A stretch of 64,000 nucleotides of DNA, taken from NCBI RefSeq assembly GCF_035634895.1, contig NZ_DASQCC010000120.1:1-64000 (forward strand), in the 5' to 3' direction. This stretch comes from Actinophytocola sp035634895. GTDB lineage: Bacteria > Actinomycetota > Actinomycetes > Mycobacteriales > Pseudonocardiaceae. This document shows, piece by piece, positions 24,865-36,496 of the stretch (position 1 is its first letter; every line of letters begins with the position of its first letter). A program made the translations under genes and the position numbers. The notes beneath the pieces were generated by a model, which worked only from the letters and a program-made list of their open reading frames with translations, searched no databases and was not told the DNA's origin.

Positions 24865-25804
24865 GCTGACGACGCCGGCGTCGGTCGACGCGGCCTTCGC
24901 GACACCGGGCACGTTCCTCGCGGGCGGGACGACCCTCGTCGACCTGATGAAGCTCAACGTCCTGACGCCGCAACGGGTTCTGGACATCAACGATCTGCCC
25001 CTGCGAGGCATCGACACCCGGGACGGCCTGCGCGTCGGTGCACTGGAGCGGATGAGCGACGTCGCCGCGCATCCCGGGGTGTACCCCGTGATCTCCCGTG
25101 GCCTGCTGGCGAGCGCGTCGCAGCAGCTGCGCAACATGGCCAGCATCGGCGGCAACCTGTTGCAGCGCACCCGGTGCGGCTACTTCCGGGACGTCGCGAT
25201 GCCGTGCAACAAGCGCGTCCCCGGCAGCGGCTGCCCCGCGATCACCGGCGCCAACCGCAACCACGCCGTCCTGGGCACGAGCGAGCACTGCGCGGCGACC
25301 CACGCCAGCGACCTGGCGGTCGCCCTCGTCGCGCTCGACGCGCGGCTGAGCCTGACCAGCGCCGGCGGCACGAGGACGGTGCGCCTGGCCGACTTCTACC
25401 GCCTGCCGGGCGAGACGCCCGAGGTCGAGCACGACCTGCGGGCCGGGGAGCTGGTCACCGAGGTCGTCGTGCCACGGCTGGACTGGGCGCGGCGCTCCAC
25501 CTACGTGAAGGTCCGCGACCGCGCGTCCTACGAGTTCGCGCTGTGCTCGGCCGCGGTCGCACTGGACCTCCAGGACGGACAGGTCGCCGACGCCCGCGTG
25601 GCGGTGGGCGGCGTCGCGACCGTGCCGTGGCGGCTCACCGCGGTCGAGGACGCGCTTCGTGGCGTACCGGCGACCGCCGAGGCCTTCGAGCGGGCGGCGG
25701 CGGTCGCCGCGGACGGCGCGAAGCCCCTGTCGGACAACGGTTTCAAGGCGTCCCTGCTGACGAGGACGGTCGTGCGGGCACTGATCGAGGGGAGTCGCGG
25801 ATGA
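24851..25804 (+). CDS. Aldehyde oxidase FAD subunit with extra Fe-S cluster (PaoB-like)
   Basis: A 317-aa FAD-binding subunit of a molybdenum hydroxylase. FAD-binding motifs are LAGGTTLVDLMKL (about residue 24) and MASIGGNLLQRTRCGYFRD. The following insert supplies four Cys (RCGY, PCNK, GCPA, EHCAAT) as in PaoB/YagS and 4-hydroxybenzoyl-CoA reductase, where they hold a [4Fe-4S] cluster. The subunit transfers electrons from the Fe-S centres to FAD. It starts inside the preceding gene and ends overlapping the next (ATGA), indicating tight stoichiometric expression. Confidence 0.92.
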   Translation: MRPFELTTPASVDAAFATPGTFLAGGTTLVDLMKLNVLTPQRVLDINDLPLRGIDTRDGLRVGALERMSDVAAHPGVYPVISRGLLASASQQLRNMASIGGNLLQRTRCGYFRDVAMPCNKRVPGSGCPAITGANRNHAVLGTSEHCAATHASDLAVALVALDARLSLTSAGGTRTVRLADFYRLPGETPEVEHDLRAGELVTEVVVPRLDWARRSTYVKVRDRASYEFALCSAAVALDLQDGQVADARVAVGGVATVPWRLTAVEDALRGVPATAEAFERAAAVAADGAKPLSDNGFKASLLTRTVVRALIEGSRG

Positions 25805-27969
25805 CCGGCCGGGTGGAGGCGCCGCTGAAGGTCACCGGCCGCGCCAGGTACGGGACCGACAACAACCTGCCCGGCATGGTCCACGGCCATGTCGTGCTCA
25901 GCACCATCGCGAACGGCGAGCTGCGGAGCATGGACACCACGGCCGCAAAGAGCGCGCCCGGGGTGCTGGGCGTGTACTCGCCGTTCGACCCGCTCGACCT
26001 GCGCGCGAGCAGGAACCCGATGTTCGGCGAGACCTGGGTTCCGTTGCGGGACAGGCAGGTCAGCTACTACGGCCAGCCGATCGGCGTGGTCGTGGCGGAC
26101 ACGTTCGAACATGCGCGGGACGCCGCGCTCACCATCACCGTCGACTACGACGAGAAACCCGCCCTGACGTCGCTGGCGGACGGGCTGGCGACCGCCGAGG
26201 ACGCCCCGCCGGGCCGGGACGGTTCACCGTCGACCCACGCCATCCTCGCCTCCGGCGTCGAGTCCATCGAGGACGCGTTCGCGGCCAGCCCGGTCGTCGT
26301 CGAGGCGACGTACACCACCGCGACGCAGAACCACGCCGCGATGGAGCCGCATTCGGCGGTCGCCGTGTGGGACGGCGACGAGCTGACCATCTACAGCGGC
26401 AACCAGGCGGGCAACCTGCAGGCGACGGAGCTCGCGAGCGCACTGGGCGTGCACGAGTCCGCCGTCCACGCCATCAACCCGTTCGTGGGTGGCGCCTTCG
26501 GCGGCAAGGCACGCACGTCGGCCGCGGCGTTCCTGGCCGCCGCCGCGGCACGCGTGCTCGACCGGCCGGTCAAGATCGCGCTGACACGCGAGCAGGTGTT
26601 CACCGCGACCGCCACCCGCGCGGCGACGGTGCAGAGGATCGGGCTCGGCGCGGACACGGACGGCACGCTCGTCGCCGTCCGGCACGAGTCGTGGTGCACG
26701 ACGGACACGCGCCGGTCGTTCGTCGAACAGACCTCGCACAACACCAAGGAGTACTACACCACCAAGAACCTGGCGCTGTCGCAGAAGATGGTGCCGCTCA
26801 ACATCCCGCCGACCACGTTCATGCGCGCGCCCGGCGAGGCGCCCGGCTCGTTCGCGCTGGAGAGCGCCATCGACGAGCTGGCCGTCGCGCTGGCCATGGA
26901 CCCGATCGAGCTGCGGCTGCGCAACGACTCGACGGCCCCGCACGGCTCGGACCTGCTGTGGTCGAGCAAGCACCTCGACGAGTGCTACCGGATCGGCGCG
27001 GCGCGGTTCGGCTGGGCGAACCGCGGGTTCCGCCGGGAGGACGGCGACTGGCTCGTCGGGATGGGCACGGCGAGCGCGATGTTCCCGGCGTTCCGGTTCC
27101 CGGCCACGGTGCGGATCACCCTGTACGCCGACGACACCGCCGAGGTCGCGACCGGCGGCGCGGACCCGGGCACCGGCCTGCTCACCGTCCTCGCCCAGGT
27201 GGGCGCGGAGTCCCTGGACATCCAGCGAGCGCGGGTGACCCCCAGGCTCGGCGACTCCGCCCTGCCGCCGGGTGGGCTGTCCGGCGGCTCCACCGCCACC
27301 GCGAGCGCGGGCTCGGCGATCATGATCGCCGCCGCGGTGATCATCGACCGGCTCGTGGACCTCGCGTCCGGCCCCGGCGCGCCGTTCGAGGGGCTCGACG
27401 TGTCCTATGCCGGCGGCCGGGTGCTGGCCGGGAACCGGAGCATGTCGTTCGGCGAGCTGCTCGGGGCGACCGGGCGCACCGAGCTGACGGCGGAGGGGTC
27501 GTCCGCGCCCGGCGAGGAGCGGACGAAGCACTCGTTCAGCTCGTTCGGCGCCCAGTTCGCCGAGGTCCGGGTGCACAGGTGGACCAGGGAGATCCGGGTG
27601 CCGCGCATGCTCGGCGTGTTCGACGCCGGCCGCATCGTCAACGCGGCGACGGCCAGGAACCAGATCTCGGGCGGCATGATCTGGGGCGCGTCGGCGGCGC
27701 TGCTCGAGGGGCTGGAGATCGAGGAGAACGGCCGGCTCGCCAACGCCGACCTCGCGGGCTACCTGCTGCCGGTGAACGCGGACGTCCAGGAGGTCGACGT
27801 GCACTTCGTCGAGCACCCGGACACGTTGCTCAGCGACACCGGCGTCCGGGGCATCGGCGAGATCGGCATGGTCGGGATGGCGGCCGCGGTCGCCAACGCG
27901 GTCCACAACGCCACCGGCATCCGCGTCCGCCACATCCCGATCACCGTGGCGGACCTGCTGCCGAGCTGA
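25801..27969 (+). CDS. Aldehyde oxidase molybdenum-cofactor subunit (PaoC-like)
   Basis: A 722-aa large subunit of the xanthine oxidase family. It shows the N-terminal hammerhead domain (ARYGTDNNLPGMVHGHVVLS), cofactor-binding motifs FVGGAFGGK and FMRAPGEAPGSFALE, and near the C-terminus GIGEIG, whose Glu is the catalytic base of the family. Length and subunit order match PaoC/YagR, a molybdopterin-cytosine-dinucleotide enzyme oxidising aromatic aldehydes. It is the last gene of the operon; a maturation factor (PaoD/XdhC type) is not present in this window. Confidence 0.93.
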   Translation: MTGRVEAPLKVTGRARYGTDNNLPGMVHGHVVLSTIANGELRSMDTTAAKSAPGVLGVYSPFDPLDLRASRNPMFGETWVPLRDRQVSYYGQPIGVVVADTFEHARDAALTITVDYDEKPALTSLADGLATAEDAPPGRDGSPSTHAILASGVESIEDAFAASPVVVEATYTTATQNHAAMEPHSAVAVWDGDELTIYSGNQAGNLQATELASALGVHESAVHAINPFVGGAFGGKARTSAAAFLAAAAARVLDRPVKIALTREQVFTATATRAATVQRIGLGADTDGTLVAVRHESWCTTDTRRSFVEQTSHNTKEYYTTKNLALSQKMVPLNIPPTTFMRAPGEAPGSFALESAIDELAVALAMDPIELRLRNDSTAPHGSDLLWSSKHLDECYRIGAARFGWANRGFRREDGDWLVGMGTASAMFPAFRFPATVRITLYADDTAEVATGGADPGTGLLTVLAQVGAESLDIQRARVTPRLGDSALPPGGLSGGSTATASAGSAIMIAAAVIIDRLVDLASGPGAPFEGLDVSYAGGRVLAGNRSMSFGELLGATGRTELTAEGSSAPGEERTKHSFSSFGAQFAEVRVHRWTREIRVPRMLGVFDAGRIVNAATARNQISGGMIWGASAALLEGLEIEENGRLANADLAGYLLPVNADVQEVDVHFVEHPDTLLSDTGVRGIGEIGMVGMAAAVANAVHNATGIRVRHIPITVADLLPS

Positions 27970-27982
27970 ACGCGGCGGGACA

Positions 27983-28016
27983 GACCTGGCGGCACCGCGT
28001 GCGGTGCCGCCAGGTC
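27983..28016. terminator. Bidirectional hairpin terminator (16-bp stem)
   Basis: GACCTGGCGGCACCGC (27983-27998) and its perfect reverse complement (28001-28016) occupy the 56 bp between the aldehyde oxidase operon and the convergent subtilase gene. No U-tract. Confidence 0.8.
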
Positions 28017-28025
28017 CCGGTCCCC

Positions 28026-31736
<3,711 letters not shown>

Positions 31737-31864
31737 CACATCTCCTCCCAGTCGGGAAATCCTTCCCTCCAGTAGGACTGGGCGGCGGCGATCTTCGTTT
31801 ACCTCCCACGCCGAGACAGGACCGGATTGGGCCATCCGGTCCAGCGTCGGGCGAGATGGTCAGG

Positions 31865-31916
31865 CGTGGTGGGCGGGCGTGGTGGTCGGGCGTGGTGGGC
31901 GGGTCGGGTGGTCGGG
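31865..31916 (+). repeat. Four 13-bp GC-rich tandem repeats abutting the DUF742 stop codon
   Basis: Units CGTGGTGGGCGGG, CGTGGTGGTCGGG, CGTGGTGGGCGGG and a divergent TCGGGTGGTCGGG are arranged head to tail, ending exactly at the stop codon of the DUF742 gene. The plus strand has seven G3 runs in about 46 bp, enough for a G-quadruplex; the transcript from the minus strand is C-rich, as at Rho utilisation sites. Confidence 0.85.
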
Positions 31917-32300
31917 TCAGAGCCGCCGGACGCCGTCGAGCACCGTCTGCAAAAGGCGCAGGTCGGGGCCGCCCGCCGAGGCCCCCCGGCCCGACGGCGG
32001 CGCGCGGAAGATCAGGTAGCCGCCCTCGATCAGGTCGCCGATCAGGATCTTCGTGACCGCGAGCGGGAGGGACATCCGCGCCGAGATCTCGGCCACCGAG
32101 ACCGGCCGGCCGCACAGCGCGACGATGCCGGCGTGGTCGTGTCCCAGCCGCTCGACGCCCCTGTCCCGGCGCGCGGCCACGACCAGCGTGATCAGGTCGA
32201 GGTCGCGCCAGTTGCTCGTGGTGCGGCCGCGGGTCACCGCGAATGGCCGCACCAGCGGGCCGGCCGCCTCGTCGAACCAGGCCTGCCGCGGCTCGGTCAT
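31917..32300 (-). CDS. DUF742 protein (conservon component C)
   Basis: A 127-aa protein starting MTEPRQAWFDEAAGPLVRPF. DUF742 proteins are winged-helix-like partners of the conservon (cvn) signalling modules of actinomycetes. The PFAVTRGRT motif, LDLITLVVAA and SVAEISARMSLPLAVTKILIGDLIEGG are typical. Its ATG overlaps the stop of the roadblock gene by 4 bp. In other conservons a small GTPase gene follows directly; here a tandem repeat and a protease gene follow instead. Confidence 0.92.
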   Translation of the reverse strand: MTEPRQAWFDEAAGPLVRPFAVTRGRTTSNWRDLDLITLVVAARRDRGVERLGHDHAGIVALCGRPVSVAEISARMSLPLAVTKILIGDLIEGGYLIFRAPPSGRGASAGGPDLRLLQTVLDGVRRL

Positions 32301-32722
32301 GACGACGACGGATCCACCTGCGGCTCGAACAAGCCGCGCCGCTTGTGCGTGCTCAGCAGCTCCCCGAGACGGTTCACGGTCTGGTTCATCTCGTACGCGA
32401 CCGTGCCGAGGCTCGCGCCCGCGTCGCTCAGCAACGCGAGGCAGGCGTTGTCCCCGGCGGAGGTCACGAACAGCACGGCACGCTCGAGCTCGACCACGGT
32501 CTGCAGCATGTCCCCGCCGCTGAAGCGCAGCCCGGCACTGCGCGCCAGGCTCTGCAACGCCGACGACATCGCGCTGAAGTGCTCGGCGTCCTCGACGCTG
32601 ATCGACGACGACTGGCCGAGCAGCAACCCGTCGGTGGACAGGACGACCGCGTACCGGACCTTCGCCAGCCGCTTGACCAGGTCGTCGAGGAGCCAGTCCA
32701 GCGGGGAGGAGTTGGCAGTCAC
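32297..32722 (-). CDS. Roadblock/LC7 protein (conservon component B)
   Basis: A 141-aa roadblock/LC7 domain protein (SPLDWLLDDLVKRLAKVRYA, VVLSTDGLLLGQSSSIS, AVLFVTSAGDNACLALLSDA). Such proteins are dimeric platforms that regulate small GTPases in actinomycete conservons. GTG at 32722 starts the fold and overlaps the kinase stop codon by 4 bp; a GAAGGG sequence lies 9 nt upstream. It is the middle gene of the kinase - roadblock - DUF742 operon. Confidence 0.94.
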   Translation of the reverse strand: MTANSSPLDWLLDDLVKRLAKVRYAVVLSTDGLLLGQSSSISVEDAEHFSAMSSALQSLARSAGLRFSGGDMLQTVVELERAVLFVTSAGDNACLALLSDAGASLGTVAYEMNQTVNRLGELLSTHKRRGLFEPQVDPSSS

Positions 32723-35055
32723 CGCGGCCCTTCTCGTTCGTCGTCGTTGTTCGCACCCGAGGCCAGCCGGCCCAGGCGGGTCCCGGACTCGATCTCGGCG
32801 AACATGTCCCGCGCCTGTTCGGCCGAGCGTGCCTGCCGCGGGACCGCCGGCGCCGGGTCGGGGCGCGGCGGGTCCGCCAGCCCCGGCGCGAGGTTCTCCT
32901 GCCGGTGCCGTTTCGGCAGCGTCGGACGCCCGGCCGTGGGTTGGGGGTCCTGCCACGTGGCGGGCACCGGCGCCGCGGGGGCCGCCGGCTGCCGCGGCGC
33001 GGACCGGGGCTCGGGCGCCTGCGCGGGTAGCGGGTCGACCGGCTCCACGGACGGCCACGGCTCCGGCCGGCGCCGGGTGCGTCCGTTGGCGGGGGCCGGC
33101 CGGGGCGCCGCCACGGCGACACCGCCCGCGAACGAGCCGACGGCGGTCGGCGGCGCGTTGTCCGCGATCAGGCCGAGGGGGATCAGGACGATCGCGCGGA
33201 CGCCGCCATAGTCGGAGTCCCTCAGCTTGACCGTCACCCCGTTGCGCGCGGCGATCCGGCTGACCACCAGCAGTCCCATGCGCGAGTCGCTGGACAGGTT
33301 GGCCAGGCTCAGCGGCGGTGGTTCCGCGAGCGTCTGGTTGGCCTGCGCGAGCTGTTCTCCGGACATGCCGAGGCCCTGGTCGACGACCTCGACGACCGCG
33401 CCCTTGCCGACCACGTTGCTCGTGACGTCCACCCTGGACTCCGGCGGCGAGTTGGACGTCGCGTTGTCCACCAGCTCCGCGATCAGGTGGATGAGGTCGG
33501 CGACCACGCTGCCGACGACCGCCACCCCGGCCATGTGTCCGTCGTGGACACGGGCGTAGTCCTCGGTCTCCGAGACCGCGCTGCGCACCACGTCGACGAG
33601 CGGCACCGGGACGCGCCACTGCCGGCCGGGCTGCTCGCCGCCGAGGATGATCAGGTTCTCCGCGTTGCGCCGGGCGCGGGTGGACAGGTGGTCCAGCTCG
33701 AAGAGCACGGCCAGCCGGTCCGGGTCCTCCTCGGCGTGCTCGGCCCTGTCGAGCACCTCCAGCTGCCGGTGCACGACGACCTGGCTGCGGTAGGCGATGT
33801 TCAGGAACAGCGCGTTGACCCCGTCGCGGGTGCGCGCCTCCTCGACCGCCGCCGACACGGCCGCCGACTCGGCCCGGTTGAACGCGTCGGCGACGTCGCC
33901 GATCTCGTCCGCGCCGAACTCGAGCGGCACCATCTCGGTGGTGACGTCCACGTCGTCGCCGTTGCGCAGCCGCGTCATGATGCGGGGCAGGTGCTCGTCC
34001 GCCACCGCGAGCGACTCGGCCCGCAGGCGTCTCAACCGCCTGATGAGCCGGCCGGAGATCCGCAGGGTGAACAGCGCCGCGAGCAGCACGCCGACGAGCA
34101 GCGCACCGCCGGCGACCAACCACCACGTCGCGGTCCGCTCGGCCTTGTCCCTGGCCGTGTCGATGACGGACGCGTAGTGGTCGTGGTACAGGTCGAGCAG
34201 CTCGTCGTTGACCGAGGTCGCGGCCGCCTGCCAGTCCGCGGCGCGCACCGGCAGCGGCGGGCCGCCGCCGGCCGGCAGCCCGCGCGTGATGATCGCCGTC
34301 TCCATCGTGGACAGGGTCCGCCACGGCTCGCTCTTCTCCAGCGCCGCGACCCGACGCTGCTCGGCCGAGGACAGCGCGGGCAGCAGGGCGGTGAGCCGGT
34401 CGTGGTAGGAACCGACCTGCTGTGCGTAGTCACGCAGCTGCGCCACGTTCATCCGGCCGACCACCGCGGCCGCGAGCGCGTTCCCCCGCGACAGCGCCTC
34501 GACCACGTCGACGAGCTCGACCGCGACCCCGGTGCCCGCAACGGCCTGCGCGTCCGGCAGGGCGTTCGCCACGCTGCGCGTCCCGACGAGCACGAGGTCG
34601 AGGATCGAGTTGTAGAACCGGTAGACCTGGTCCGCGGGCGCCACCCCGGCGTCGACGCCCTGGCGGATCTGCGTGAACACCTTGGCCAGCTGGTCGGCCC
34701 GCTGGGACACGCCCTTGGTACTCGGTGCGATCTCCTCGATGGTGTCCTGGGCCTGCCACAGCTCGGGCGAGGAGATCACCTTGTCGACGGCCGACCTGGC
34801 CTCGCCCAGGCCGGCCGTGGCGGCGCGGTCACCGGAGAGGACCAGCAGGCTGGACCGGCGTTCCTCCTGCAGGGCCTCCACGAACCGGATGGTCGGCGTT
34901 GTCGCGGACTCGAGCTGGGAGACCTGGTCCCGCAGCCTGAACGCCTCCACCGCGAGGTACGCGGACGCGCCGACGCCGACCGCGACGAGGATGACGGTCG
35001 GCACCAGCGCGATGGACAGAATGCGTGCTCGCACACCGAGCCGGAACCCGCTCAC
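32719..35055 (-). CDS. Nitrate-sensor-like histidine kinase (conservon component A)
   Basis: A 778-aa membrane kinase-like protein. A first membrane helix at about residues 10-32 (ILSIALVPTVILVAVGVGASA) and a second at about 308-328 (WWLVAGGALLVGVLLAALF) enclose an extracellular all-helical sensor of the NIT type. A HAMP-like linker, a helix with LDHLSTRARRNAENLIILGG and an ATPase domain (N box LIAELVDNATSNSPP at about 530, G1 DQGLGMSGEQL) follow. The last 130 residues are a Pro-rich, disordered tail. In conservons this protein is thought to signal through roadblock/DUF742/GTPase partners rather than a response regulator. It is first in a three-gene overlapping operon. Confidence 0.93.
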   Translation of the reverse strand: MSGFRLGVRARILSIALVPTVILVAVGVGASAYLAVEAFRLRDQVSQLESATTPTIRFVEALQEERRSSLLVLSGDRAATAGLGEARSAVDKVISSPELWQAQDTIEEIAPSTKGVSQRADQLAKVFTQIRQGVDAGVAPADQVYRFYNSILDLVLVGTRSVANALPDAQAVAGTGVAVELVDVVEALSRGNALAAAVVGRMNVAQLRDYAQQVGSYHDRLTALLPALSSAEQRRVAALEKSEPWRTLSTMETAIITRGLPAGGGPPLPVRAADWQAAATSVNDELLDLYHDHYASVIDTARDKAERTATWWLVAGGALLVGVLLAALFTLRISGRLIRRLRRLRAESLAVADEHLPRIMTRLRNGDDVDVTTEMVPLEFGADEIGDVADAFNRAESAAVSAAVEEARTRDGVNALFLNIAYRSQVVVHRQLEVLDRAEHAEEDPDRLAVLFELDHLSTRARRNAENLIILGGEQPGRQWRVPVPLVDVVRSAVSETEDYARVHDGHMAGVAVVGSVVADLIHLIAELVDNATSNSPPESRVDVTSNVVGKGAVVEVVDQGLGMSGEQLAQANQTLAEPPPLSLANLSSDSRMGLLVVSRIAARNGVTVKLRDSDYGGVRAIVLIPLGLIADNAPPTAVGSFAGGVAVAAPRPAPANGRTRRRPEPWPSVEPVDPLPAQAPEPRSAPRQPAAPAAPVPATWQDPQPTAGRPTLPKRHRQENLAPGLADPPRPDPAPAVPRQARSAEQARDMFAEIESGTRLGRLASGANNDDEREGPR

Positions 35056-35292
35056 GGGACTGGACGTCCGTCGGCAGGCTCCCGCCGGCGCTCAACCGGA
35101 GTCCCCAGCGCCGCCGGGTCGGCCAACGGGTGGCTCCGCACCTCCCGGCCGCCATGCTCCATCACGCACCGTCTCTTCGCCATTCGGTGAACGGGAATGC
35201 GAGTCAACCTGTCCCGCACAATCCAAGTCAAGCGTCTGATCCACCTGATCCGGAATTTTCTCGCGGGGCAACCAATAGTGAAAAGATCGCGA

Positions 35293-35307
35293 CGGAACGG
35301 GGTTCCG
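35293..35307. promoter_or_regulatory. Inverted repeat CGGAAC-N3-GTTCCG
   Basis: Fits the same GGAA-N5-TTCC spacing seen upstream of the second sialidase-like gene. It lies about 240 bp upstream of the conservon kinase start and 380 bp upstream of the VOC gene, so its target is uncertain. Confidence 0.35.
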
Positions 35308-35526
35308 GCAAACTACTCGATGGTAATAAGAATGAGCGCAATGCATATTGCAACGTTCTTCTTGCCCGACAATGCCGCGGTGCGTGGACCGGCGCCGGAC
35401 ACGGCGGATCTTCCCGCCTTTTCCTGGTTCGCGCGGGGAAATCCGGCTCTCCCTTGGCCGGTTTCGGTCGGGTGCGGGGAAAGTCCGGCCGCCGTCGGCG
35501 AGATGTCCCAGGCGGACGATGGTTCG

Positions 35527-35562
35527 GCCATCGCCACCGCCATCGCCATCGCCACCGCGATC
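35527..35562 (+). repeat. Hexamer repeat (GCCATC/GCCACC) x 6
   Basis: Six consecutive 6-bp units of the form GCCAYC (the last GCGATC) in the gene-free stretch between the conservon and the VOC gene. Confidence 0.8.
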
Positions 35563-35682
35563 CCGCGGGGCCGTACCGGCGCCAGCACCGACCCGACGAC
35601 GTCGACCGTGGCCGACAACGGCCGCCGGCACGCTGACCGGACCCGCGTGTCCCCCACGCCATCGCGCTGGCACTATCACGGC

Positions 35683-36036
35683 ATGGAACGCGTGCTCGGC
35701 ATCGGTGGGTACTTCATCCGTGCATCGGACCCGGCGGCCCTCGGCGCCTGGTACCGGGACTGTCTCGGCCTCGACGCCGATGAGAACGGCCTGTGGCGGC
35801 AGGAGACGGGCCCCACCGTCTTCGCGCCGTTCGAGGAGGGGACCGACTACTTCGGTTCCCCTGCCCAGCAGACCATGCTCAACCTCCGGGTCCGCGACCT
35901 CGACGCCATGCTCGCCCAGCTCCGCGACAAGGGCGCCGACGTGGCCGACGAGACCCAGGACATGGACGGCGTCGGCCGCTTCGGCTGGGTCACCGACCCC
36001 GAGGGCAACCGCGTCGAGCTGTGGCAGTCCGCCTAG
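35683..36036 (+). CDS. VOC-family (glyoxalase/bleomycin-resistance fold) protein
   Basis: A 117-aa single VOC domain starting MERVLGIGGYFIRASDPAAL. Family features are LGAWYRDCLGLDADENGLWR, LNLRVRDLDAMLAQLRDKG and the C-terminal metal-ligand strand TDPEGNRVELWQ (Glu). Such small proteins are metal-dependent lyases, dioxygenases or antibiotic-sequestering proteins; the substrate cannot be inferred. No Shine-Dalgarno sequence precedes the ATG; CACTAT lies 6 nt upstream and could be a -10 box of a leaderless transcript. Confidence 0.88.
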   Translation: MERVLGIGGYFIRASDPAALGAWYRDCLGLDADENGLWRQETGPTVFAPFEEGTDYFGSPAQQTMLNLRVRDLDAMLAQLRDKGADVADETQDMDGVGRFGWVTDPEGNRVELWQSA

Positions 36037-36090
36037 CCGCGCCAACGGACACGCGACGGCATCCGGGCGGGTGCCGGCCATGATCGTCAA

Positions 36091-36096
36091 TAGGAT
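36091..36096 (+). promoter_or_regulatory. -10 box of a leaderless promoter
   Basis: TAGGAT seven nt before ATG 36104 with no Shine-Dalgarno sequence in between: the expected geometry for transcription starting on the A of the start codon. Confidence 0.6.
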
Positions 36097-36103
36097 GGCC
36101 GGC

Positions 36104-36460
36104 ATGGCCATCGCTCGCTTGCCCCTCATCGTCATCGACTGTCCCGATCCTGGCGCGCTCGCCAGGTTCTACGGCGCGATGCTGGACTGGCAGGTCGACG
36201 CCTCCACCGACCGGGCCTCGGCCTGCGGCGAGAACGGCCAGTGCATCTCCTTCCACCGGGTCGACGACTACACGCCGCCGGTGTGGCCGTCCCAGGAGCG
36301 GCCCCAGCAGATGCACCTCGACGTGATCGTCGACGACCTCGACGCCGCCGGGGCGGCGGTGGTCGATCTCGGTGCGACCAGGCATCCGGACCAACCCGGG
36401 ACGTCCTACCAGGTCTTCCTGGACCCGGCCGGTCACCCCTTCTGCCTGTGTCTCCACTGA
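36104..36460 (+). CDS. VOC-family protein (glyoxalase-like)
   Basis: A 118-aa VOC domain starting MAIARLPLIVIDCPDPGAL. Typical features are ALARFYGAMLDWQVD, MHLDVIVDDLDAAGAAVVDLG and the final YQVFLDPAGHPFCLCLH, which belongs to the glyoxalase-like group lacking the usual terminal Glu ligand. Two in-frame ATGs upstream (36080, 36095) are less likely because TAGGAT at 36091-36096 places the predicted transcript start on ATG 36104. It is the second VOC gene in a row; sequence similarity between the two is low. Confidence 0.86.
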   Translation: MAIARLPLIVIDCPDPGALARFYGAMLDWQVDASTDRASACGENGQCISFHRVDDYTPPVWPSQERPQQMHLDVIVDDLDAAGAAVVDLGATRHPDQPGTSYQVFLDPAGHPFCLCLH

Positions 36461-36496
36461 TCCGCGACGGGCGCCACGGCGCGCCCGCCCGGCCGC

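Larger units (their letters stand above)
35056..35682. other. Gene-free divergent region between conservon and VOC gene
   Basis: No convincing gene in 627 bp. It contains a GCAAT-N4-ATTGC inverted repeat (35338-35351), a CGGAAC-N3-GTTCCG inverted repeat (35293-35307), an AT-richer section around 35190-35360 and a six-unit hexamer repeat (35527-35562). Open frames here are low-complexity or antisense to one another. Confidence 0.5.

Noticed and set aside
31865..31916. CRISPR array
   Set aside because: Units are contiguous 13-mers without unique spacers and no cas gene is present.
35197..35682. N-terminal extension of the first VOC protein
   Set aside because: The extension is low complexity (Ala/Thr/Ile hexamer repeat), lacks a ribosome binding site and precedes a complete VOC domain starting at 35683.
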